Below are positions 55,723-64,000 of a stretch of 64,000 nucleotides of DNA, piece after piece. Positions within the stretch are counted from its first letter, which is position 1; the number at the start of each line of letters is the position of its first letter. A model generated the notes under the pieces. It was not told the DNA's origin and searched no databases. It saw nothing but the letters and a program-made list of their open reading frames with translations. The DNA comes from Bolinopsis microptera (taxonomy: Eukaryota; Ctenophora; Tentaculata; Lobata; Bolinopsidae). Both the position numbers and the translations under genes were made by a program. The stretch spans positions 7,922,084-7,986,083 of the forward strand of contig NC_087072.1 of NCBI RefSeq assembly GCF_026151205.1, in the 5' to 3' direction.

Positions 55723-57026
55723 TCAAACGGAAGTATGCCGAATAAGTCTGATAGAGCTGTCTGGCCCATCTTCTTTCTGGCCACTTTGTTCCTGAGAAGT
55801 TGCTCCTTCTGTCGCCATTTTCGCTACCATCCCAACTTCTGCTTTACTTTCTTCGTTTGCAACTCGTGTTGATGCTGTCGTTTCTCCTGAAAAAATAATT
55901 GTTTAAATATTGGTGATTAAATAAGCAATAACCGTCACATGTTTACTCGAGCTTATCACATTACCATACATATTACATATTATGTAAATGCTCTAGTACT
56001 TAGATTTATAGCTAACAACTGAATTTTGAACAAAGCAAAGATGAGGAAGTATTTACCTTGAGAAGTCCGAGTAAGTTGGGAGAGGTTACCGATGGAGAGA
56101 CACGGTAATAATTTCTTTATCAGCTTCGTCTTTAAGAAATCTCTAAAGCTGGCTACGGTGAGGCCATACGTGAAGAAATTTGCCATAACGTTAGTGAACA
56201 GCACAGCTTCTGTCACTCTGTAGTACCTGTTGAAAAACGGCCCTGGCTCCTCGGAATCAGTTTCTAGGAGAGGTCCAGCGATGAAGTAGACAGTAATGGG
56301 AAGGAAGGATATGGTGAAGATTGTTGCAGTGATGACAACAGCCATGGTTCCTTGCCAGCGTAGATTTTCCTGCATTCTTTTGGCCACCCTTCTTGCACTT
56401 GTCAGCAACAGGATTGTTGCGATGATGATGATTATATTGGGAGTGAGGTAAGCCAGCACGGTGGTGATCGGCATCAGTGTGTTCCATATCTCGGAGGAGT
56501 ACCTGTAGTTCCACATGTACGTCCTGCAGTCAAACACAACATCGTCCATGTCGACGAGAAGGTGCTGCACTGGAACAGTAAGTGACAATATCCAGAGTCC
56601 AACACACAGCTTGTGTGTCTTCATTTTGGACCAGCTCCGTGCTCTCAAAGGATATCTCACCAGAAGAAACTTGCCTACTGACATGGCACCTATGAGAAGT
56701 GGGCTCGCAGAGAACACCCAGTAACCGATGAAGAAGCGAATGAATTTGATGACCTCATTAGAACCACCGCTGTCATAAATCAGTGACACTACTACAGGTA
56801 AGAGCATGCCTACAGCAGTGAACATATCACAAACAGCTACATGCTGGATGAACACTACGACTGTCCTGTGTAGACGGAAGGCTTTGTACTTTATGGAAGC
56901 AACGAGGATTGTGGTGTCTCCCAGAAGAGAAGATATGACTACTAACGTCAGCCAACTCCCATAGATGTATCTCTCAGCCTCATTCTTTATCCCAAACAGA
57001 TCGCAGTCATCGTAGTTGGTAGACAT
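55723..57026 (-). CDS. Rhodopsin-class GPCR (orphan) with atypical DRY and NPxxY motifs
   Basis: Exon 1 is 56057-57026 (323 codons plus 1 base), exon 2 is 55723-55886; the phase-1 junction gives 377 residues. Seven spans: about 22-44, 55-78, 93-117, 140-158, 186-209, 226-249, 271-292. TM2 keeps Asp67. The TM3 end reads GKF (118-120) instead of DRY. TM6 has SFLP in place of CWLP. TM7 has NFFTY (283-287) instead of NPxxY. ECL2 has C167 but TM3 lacks the usual partner Cys. Exon 2 encodes a Ser/Thr/Glu-rich tail suited to phosphorylation. The ligand is unknown; such divergent class A receptors are numerous in cnidarians. An ORF continuing past the donor is intron read-through. Confidence 0.85.
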
Positions 57027-57519
57027 TTTTAAAGGAAATGAGTTGTTAAGCGTGTTAACAACGGTTGGTACCGTTAAAAAGTCTTATGCAAGTTATAGAA
57101 ATATATGGATGTGTACCAAGATCAGACGCTACCAGTGAAAATACAAAGATTTCTTGACGTAACCTTGCTATATTACACTTTTTATCTACCCTACTCAACC
57201 TTAGCTTTCACGTAATAATGTGACCTAGTGTTGCTGCATCCAATTCTTAATCACGAGCGTATTTCTGGAATATGAGAAATATAGAAATAAATCATGTCTG
57301 CCAAGATCACTAGATCAGACGCTACTAATTGAAAAGCGAAAATACAAATGAAAAAACATCATGTAATAACATCTGATAATGAGTTTATTACATGTGTTTT
57401 TACCAGTATCCACTATCCATATTCCCATATTATATTCCATGAAGAACTAAGCCTAAGCAAGTGAATGACTTGTGAATATAGCTTTCTGAGAATCTGAAAT
57501 TGTTACATGTGCCTAGATA

Positions 57520-57605
57520 CAAATGAAACGTGAAAACGTGCGAAATTAACGATTTACGAAATAAAAAATAAATCGATCATCGTAAATTCATTTATCAATT
57601 TTTCA
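57520..57605. repeat. Copy 2 of the direct repeat flanking the GPCR
   Basis: Partner of 55143-55227. It ends exactly where the ZDHHC exon relic begins at 57606, so it may mark a duplication breakpoint. Shorter near-repeats of AGATCAGACGCTAC lie just upstream at about 57121 and 57313. Confidence 0.65.
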
Positions 57606-57725
57606 GAAAAGTAAAAGAACGAGACAGCAACGTGGGAACGGTTTACGGTTAACTTGGAAACAGAACCTCCAAGAAGTATTTGGCACACAGCCAGGTTGCG
57701 CCTGGTTACTTCCTGTCATGCCATC
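57606..57725 (+). pseudogene. ZDHHC3/7: Duplicated last exon of ZDHHC3/7, frameshifted
   Basis: Aligns with 43045-43155 of the ZDHHC last exon with only a few substitutions and a 7-8 base insertion (around 57641) that breaks the frame. AACTTGGAAACAGAACCTCC and the following GTATTTGGCACACAG are unchanged. Similarity stops abruptly at both sides. It is not functional here; it marks a segmental duplication. Confidence 0.85.
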
Positions 57726-58779
57726 ATAATGGAACATAATATAATAAATGTTAAAGCACCTTGATATATGGTATCTTATATATTTAAAAAATCTGCTATA
57801 ACTGCACAGACACCTTAATATCATGAATAAGATGGCGGAAGTTAATTGTCAATTGTAACAACAGTTTCTGAGATGCTTATTTTTCCTTTTGATTTGTTCC
57901 GTTCACCATTTTGCGAAGCAAAAATGTTAAGTGAAAGGTTATGAAAGGTCGTTTTTGCAGAAAAAGAGGGATTTTGGAGAACGAGGAAGGTGGGTTTAGA
58001 TATGTTGCCATTCCTTCCTTCCGCGCTTGTATTTTAATGTATTAAGTGATAAGCCCAATTTGTACGTGACACGCGTAGTGTACACTGTACTGAGATGTAT
58101 AAGACATGAGTATAGTTCACTTTTTGCTTACAATTTCTTAAATTACAGATAAACTTTAAGTTCTAGTGTTTTTCGTATTTGAAGCATAATATTATGAATT
58201 GAACTGATTAGAGCTTGTAGTGAATGGAAATCTAGCGTCCGCCACGACGAAAAAACAGGCACATGTTAAAACCTTTTAACGTTCTTCTTAAGTTTGAATT
58301 AGAATTTATTCAGTAATTTTGAATATTTTACGTTATCATACAACTGATGTTTTTTAAAAGTATGAAGTTAAACGATCGGGCCATTTTGAAAGCAACATGG
58401 AATTTGATCTTTTATCAGCTGAAGAAGTGAAACGACGTTTTAATGATCAAAAGTAATTTTCGTCTGACATCTTTGTTAACAATGTTTCAATTGTTCAGAT
58501 AATATTGATATTACAGAGAATCTTCTGATCTGCGTTTTTGATAATGTTGGCGTTTTGTCACTTGTTCAGCTCATGCTAGACGATCATGTAATAAACTTTC
58601 ATCATTAATCCTTAAGTATGGTTCCGCATAAAACTGTGTTCTGGTTCAGCAATTAATATTGTTTTTCTGTTATAGTTTGGGAACTACCTATCAACTTAAA
58701 TTTCAAATTTAATTTCCTTTTTTATTGATTCTGCTGTATAACTAACAATTTCATAATTTATATAGATATCATTTAAAAG
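57726..58779. other. 5' flank of KYAT
   Basis: AT-rich, no clear gene. The KYAT promoter is presumed here. The corresponding part of the other copy (43200-45720) is longer and not obviously alignable by eye. Confidence 0.4.
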
Positions 58780-60196
58780 ATGAAGTTAGACAGCACAGTG
58801 CCACCACCAGCATCTAGACTGAGAAACTTTGGTGTCAATCTCTGGGCCGAGTTCTCTTCACTAGGTAAGTTTATTAAACAATTAGGTTCGTACCATAATA
58901 TAAATATAATCAGCATAAAACGGACCTTTACCGATAGTTTAAATTCGACATCTAGCGTCATCTAGCGTGAAATGATGCTAGATGACAGTAGATGACGCTA
59001 TCTAGCGTCATTTAACGCTAGTTACGCGACACTGTCGCCAGGCGACAGCTAGCGCTTTTTGGATAGAATTTCTGGCTAGACAGCGCTAGAATAATTAGAT
59101 GTCGCCCACAAAAAGGCCCGAAATTCAGTGCAAATAGCGCTAGCTGTCGCCTGGCGACAGTGTCGCGTAACTAGCGTTAAATGACGCTAGATAGCGTCAT
59201 CTATCATCATCTGGCGTCATTTCACGCTACATGAGTCATGACGCTAGATGTCAAATTTCAACTATCGGTAAAGGTCCCATAAAACAACCTACTTTTTAAT
59301 TTAATGTAACTCAGAACTCATTGGCGTGAGAGTACAATGATCATTACTTTTTCAGCGAATGAGCACAAAGCAACAAATATCGGACAAGGGTTCCCGGACT
59401 TTGTAGTCCCTGAGTTTCTGCAAGAAGAAGTCCGTAAAGCTGTGGCTAAACCCGCTGCTAACTGGTAATTATCAGACAGTTAGACACTTTTGTCTGGGAT
59501 TAATTTTAAAAGTTTAATCTACTGCCATCATGGGCTCATGATTGATAAGCTCGCTGTGATCATTAATCATTATACCTATTAATTTATGTTTCTCCTGGAA
59601 TTCATCATTAATAATTGCTACACTATGTGTTCCAAAATGTGCTTGCCTGCATGTGTAATGTGTTTAATCTCCAATATGAGTAGACTCGGTTAGAAGTTAA
59701 TAAAAGACAAATTGTGTTTGAAATGATGATTGAAATCGCAGAATTGTCGAACCATGAAGAAAGTATTGGGTTATTGAATATTGATACTATTGTTAGCTTT
59801 AAAAGTGATGTGATTTACAAATAACTCGGCAGTGTCCCTCAAACTGAACACAAAAGACAGTTAGTGTTTTGTAGTGTCAATATCAGACTGCTCAGCAGTC
59901 AGCTACCACAACTTCAGCCCTTGATACGATAATATCTAACCAGTAACCAAAGTTATACATACAAAGAAGAAAGTCAAAAGTGAGGTATAAAACTAAAAGT
60001 ACCTGCACCCACACTGAGTATCTATTTCAGGTACACACGAGCCCAGGGGCACCCCCGACTAGTAAAGGAGTTAGCAACAGAGTTCTCTCCTCTCTTCAAC
60101 AGGAACATTAACCCTATGACGGAGGTCATGACTGCTGTGGGTGCTTATGAAGCTATCTACGCTGCTATCACTGCTTTCATCAACGAGGGAGATGAG
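58780..60196 (+). CDS. KYAT: Kynurenine/cysteine-conjugate aminotransferase, exons 1-3 (3' part not in window)
   Basis: A PLP-dependent class I aminotransferase that converts kynurenine to kynurenate and transaminates glutamine. Exons: 58780-58864, 59356-59464, 60031-60196; phases join and give 119 residues. SRLRNFGVNLWAEFSSLA leads into NIGQGFPDF, the KYAT signature, followed by WYTRAQGHPRL, LFNRNINPMTEV and the TAVGAYEAIYAAITAF helix that contacts the cofactor. These are the first quarter of a roughly 420-residue enzyme. A good GTGAGG donor ends exon 3. No exon 4 (expected to start with a VxLxEPxxDCY-like strand) is visible to 64000; receptor B lies there on the opposite strand. Either intron 3 exceeds 3.8 kb and hosts receptor B, or the gene is truncated. 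Confidence 0.85.
58922..59277. mobile_element. Foldback element with 8-bp target duplication in KYAT intron 1
   Basis: The 356-bp element starts GGACCTTTACCGATAGTT and ends with its complement. It is flanked by perfect 8-bp copies of CATAAAAC (58914-58921 and 59278-59285); 8-bp duplications are typical of hAT elements. The arms of about 165 bp are near-complementary and packed with TAGCGTCAT-type words and a GCGACACTGTCGCC palindrome. No coding capacity. Confidence 0.9.
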
Positions 60197-61882
60197 GTGA
60201 GGAGACCTTCTTGATTAGTTTGTGTATGATTCAGACCTCGTTATCGTAACTCTTTAGAATTGATGGCTAAATACTGACTTGACAAGTATCTAGCGACATT
60301 TGATTAACTAGGAACAGATAACTTGGTAACTTTGTACGAGAACCCGCTTTAAAGAGCATTTCTCGTTTGGTCCAAGATAGGTACTGTTTCTGTCTTGTAT
60401 AGAATATACAAGAAACACACCGTTAGAGAATAGATAATTTAATTGATTTTCCAATTTTCATCAATGGTGAAAATGGGTAAAACATTATAAAGATTATAAT
60501 GCTTTTGGACACGAAGGGAAACACACAACGTAAGGCTTGAAATCTTCGTAAAACTACATAATTAGAGCCTGTAAAAAATGTAACTATAAGATAAGCACTC
60601 TATTAAGTAAAATTCATATTATATAATCATCATAGTTTATTAACTCAAACGTTAAAAAAATTCGTAGCATGTACAAGTAATTATGGATGGGCTACATTGT
60701 ACAACTCCATTCGGAAAATTATAGTATAGTATGAAACAAACTAAACACTTTAGTAAAGCTGATAAGCAGTGACTAGAACTACTTATCAAACAAAAATGCA
60801 CTAATCGATCTTAGAACTGCTGTGTCCCATTACTGTTAATTGATAACGCTAAGAAATCTCGTTAAAGTAGCGACGATAACACTAAAAGCATAATATTATC
60901 TCTTCTACATACCAGCTTTATTTGTAAACACGAACAAATGTATCAAATGATCCAGGTTGTAAGTATAAATTACAAAATTGTTAAGATGCACTGTGTGAGA
61001 TAATTAAAGAAATCTAAAAATGTACAAATTACCGTTTTATCTCCATTCTATTAAGTCCCCAAACGTTAGTTTTGAATTTTGAACAAAATCTTGACTCTTC
61101 TCTATCTAATAAAATTGGTTTTGTTCTCTTTACGATCCCAAATCTAAAAGTTTCAAAATTAAAGGTATTTTTGTGCTCAATATAAACAGTGCGTGGATAA
61201 GGCAGAATGTTTATACATTTTTCGGTCATCTAAATTAAATTTACTACGGTGGCCATTAAGACGGATGTGAAAGATTAGCTTTATTACCAAATTTTACAAA
61301 GTCTTCGTGTCACCAAGAAAACGTGTAACATATTATAGAAGTTTTAATTTAAGATTTTTCAAAACATGATCTTCAGAATTCGAATTTTTCTGTACGTATC
61401 TGCCCATAGCTCAAGTTCATATGTTGACTATATTTGATCATCGATGGCAAACAACGGTAAAATCTATTCTGGCCCGCCAGATAACGTAATAAACTTGAAA
61501 AAACAAAGGTATTTAGACTTTAGTTCTTGGAGTGCAAATCAAAAGCCTCATCCTAAGATTCCTTCAAATTTAAATAAGTTCAATTACTGGCTCTTACAAC
61601 AATCTGGTCATCTTTAATGCCCTTTAATCAAATATTTGTTAATAATCATGTTTTATGCATTAATCATTCTGAATAACTATTAAAGTAATAATAACGAAAC
61701 TGTAAAATCATCTTTGAAGGGAAAATGCAAGAAAGCTGTAATAACTACTAAGTCCGATGAAATGTTCTGGAATGAATTAAGGTAAAATGCAAAACCAGGA
61801 ACTTTACCAAACGTGGCAGCTGGATTTTCTATGTTTCCCTTTTCCTATCTGCAAATCCGCGTCCCCATTTTCACACGTTGTT
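60197..61882. other. KYAT intron 3 or intergenic stretch, nothing coding seen
   Basis: AT-rich. An open frame on the minus strand at 61029-61229 has no recognisable motif. It must include the receptor B 3' UTR. Confidence 0.4.
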
Positions 61883-64000
61883 CTAATCGAAAAGACCAAG
61901 TTCCCTTTGTCTCAACCTCAAAATCTCATCTGCAGTCAACTCTTTTTTAAGTCCTGTTTTCTCGGCTTCTTCCTTAGCTGCAGCTGCAGCTGCACGCTCC
62001 TCTTTGTAATTCTCTCCGTATCGTTTCCTCCTCATTTCATCGTAGTCAGGATTGTAGGTCGCGGGGTACATACCATAGTCCTTGTACCGATTCACTGTCC
62101 TCTCCCATTTGGTTACTTCTGACAGTTCCTCCTCCTCCTCTTCCTCCTCCTCCTCTGCATTCACTTTCTTTTCTTTTTTGTAGAGTCTAAGAAGGTAATA
62201 CTGGAGGAAACACATGAGGAGAAGGAGGCCACAGACTGATCCTAGCGCTATTGTCATCCTTTTTTCTTTCTTTTCTGAGAATTATTTTTGTTAATTTATT
62301 TGCATATATTTAACATTGACATATCATTCTCAATCACGAACATTTTTTAATTTATTGGATACAAGACTGTAGGCAAGGATATATAATTATATCAATGATG
62401 TGATTCTTATAATAATTAGCTATCTAACTTATTAAAAACGCCTAATAACCTGCGGTCTTCAGCTTCTCTGCCTGTTCAAGGGCTGCCGCTTCTGCCCTTA
62501 ATCGAGCTTGACGGGCTTCCTCTTCAGCTGCTGCTCTACCACCATCTCCACATTTCGAACAGTTGGGATCTTTTTCTCTGTAGTCTTCCCCTCGTACTGT
62601 GATAACTTTCTTAATTCCCCTGCTATCAGGCCCCTGATTGGACGTACTGAACACTATACACTCGTAATTTCTAGTTTGTAGATATGATGGTGTAATTTTC
62701 AGAGTTAGGGTCAGCGTTTGTAGTCCTTCTGTGTCACTCAATTGTTCAGTGAATCTAACATTTGGTAGGTCTCTATTGTAGTAGAACCTCTGATAACCCA
62801 CTTTCCAGTAGCCCGTCAAAAACGGTGGTCCAGTTGAAGTGCATATCAGATTGACAGTTTCCATTTTGACTTCCATGGTGAGAGAGATTGTGGGTTTTAT
62901 TGGCTGGCAGATGGAAATATAGTCAATGGACACGCCATTGACATCATCCCCGATACTTATTTGGGTTAAATTTTTGAGATCTTCTGGGGGTATCCTGATG
63001 GATCTCAGTTGGCCAGTCTGTTGTGAAGTTATTATCTCTAACGATGCAATCTCAGGATTGTACCTCAGTTGGAGCTTCAGTTCCGTACTATCCTCCAACC
63101 AGAGCGGGCTTTCGTTGTAGCCGTCATTGAAGGGGTACTTTTTGGTTCCGTCGACGAACCAATCTGCCCTAGTTTGACCGATTCTCCTGTTTGTAGTTTT
63201 TTTGATGATAACTTCAATTGAGCCTTTTTGGTGAAAGGAATCTTCCGGTTGGTTGAGTGATAAGACCTTGAATGTTTCAGTCTGGGTCTTTATCTTGGAA
63301 TTTACGATCTCTTGTGTGGGGTCTATTTTAGTAGCTATCTGAGAGGGCGCGGGCGGGGTCGCGTCGGGTGTCATATCTTCCTGGTTCTCTAATCTTTCAT
63401 CGGGAGCTCCATTAAAATCTGGGGCTTCTTCTGAACCCTTGATATCCCCGCTCCTTCTTTTGGCAGGTTTGTTCATGTTTCCCCTTCTTTTTTTGTGAGA
63501 GCTCCAATCTGTATTATCCCAGGATGAACCATATTCGTTACCCCGGTTTAAGTTATTATAACGATTGTAGAAGATGTATCGTGCCTTTATCGTGAGCACT
63601 TCGTTCATCAGGCGACCTTTTGGGATGGATAGCACATCTCCTGCCCTATATTTATCTTGATTCCATCCATAGATATGATCTACTTTCAACATCTTACAGA
63701 TACTTCTTTCCGCAATTGGCGTGGTTGTAGGTTTAAGGGTTGTTAATGTTGAAGCATCTTTTGAGGTCTGGTTATTTGTGGCAGCCGGATCTGCTGTGGA
63801 TACGTTTTGGTCATCATTCTGGTCTGGTTTACTTTGGGGAGTAATCTGCTCCGTTTTTTCCGTTTCATCTGCCCGGTCTTGTCTCTTTTTTGGTGTGATA
63901 ACCAGTCTCAGTACCTTGCCTTGCCGAGTATAAACTAAGCCTTTTCTTTTAAACCTCCATCTGCAGCTGTAGTTCCCCAGATCCATACTGCTGAAGTTCT
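61883..64000 (-). CDS. Ig-like type I membrane receptor B (5' partial at right edge)
   Basis: The exon running from the edge to 62450 is joined in phase 1 to 61883-62274. The frame is open to base 64000, where it encodes the end of a first Ig domain (DLGNYSCRW), so the start is outside. A Lys/Glu/Thr-rich linker is followed by a central beta-rich region (about 62925-63330; NLTQISIGDDVNGVSIDYIS), perhaps galectin- or lectin-like. The second Ig domain (about 62600-62900) is nearly identical in DNA to that of receptor A. Membrane-proximal NCSKC, an Ala/Glu-rich stretch and one membrane span follow. The tail has a run of about ten Glu, then PATYNPDYDEMRRKRYGENY, a conserved YxxM plus extra tyrosines, and a Glu/Ala-rich end. 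Likely a cell-surface recognition receptor; family unnamed. Confidence 0.8.

Noticed and set aside
61029-61229. Minus-strand 66-residue open frame as a gene
   Set aside because: No signal, no domain, no splice partner and a stop immediately upstream; composition fits chance in AT-rich DNA.

Overview
The window is AT-rich metazoan nuclear DNA. Protein-coding genes are split by introns with GT..AG borders, and the spaces between are filled by non-LTR retrotransposons, foldback/MITE-type DNA elements and tandem repeats. The gene content (NUPR1, SEPTIN7, DNase II, ZDHHC3/7, SLC22, KYAT, a rhodopsin-like GPCR, Ig-domain receptors) is animal. The retroelement fragments with a YADDSAAGG-type reverse transcriptase and with RYRWRHDxVL / RPDxV...ELTVP proteins are types I associate with cnidarians. 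A cnidarian, perhaps a medusozoan, is my best guess, with modest confidence.

Layout. 1-3147: ORF2 of a non-LTR retrotransposon, open to the left edge. 5094-5485 (-): a two-exon NUPR1-like gene. 9839-22075 (-): a SEPTIN7 gene of eight coding exons with a possible alternative last exon; its introns hold an opposite-strand intronless gene for a small secreted protein (11172-11603), small inverted-repeat elements and a retroelement fragment (20397-21083). 22746-23804 (-): single-exon DNase II. 27248-32265 (+): an apparently intact two-ORF CR1/L2-like retrotransposon. Its ORF1 carries an AlkB-like 2-oxoglutarate/Fe(II) dioxygenase domain followed by an SGNH/GDSL hydrolase domain; its ORF2 starts with a PHD finger. 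34171-35776: an array of about a dozen spaced quasi-palindromic motifs. 36610-37430: a broken retroelement. 40399-43203 (+): a six-exon ZDHHC3/7-type palmitoyltransferase. 46771-47773 (-): Ig-like receptor A. 48041-52527: a minisatellite and three inverted-repeat elements. 53211-54755 (+): intronless SLC22 transporter. 55723-57026 (-): GPCR. 58780-60196 (+): the first three exons of kynurenine aminotransferase. 61883-64000 (-): Ig-like receptor B, running off the right edge.

The right third looks like an old tandem segmental duplication. The order ZDHHC last exon, KYAT 5' exons, Ig receptor (-) occurs twice: 43036-47773 and 57606-64000. In the first copy KYAT is a relic (start codon lost, exon 3 internally deleted). 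In the second copy ZDHHC is reduced to a frameshifted last exon. SLC22 and the GPCR lie between. The two Ig receptors are close paralogues: near-identical Ig exon, phase-1 intron before the membrane exon, and a shared PDYxxMR motif in the cytoplasmic tail, so they may be paired signalling receptors.

The strongest candidate for something undescribed is the AlkB-SGNH ORF1. The quasi-palindrome array and the duplicated Ig-receptor unit come next.
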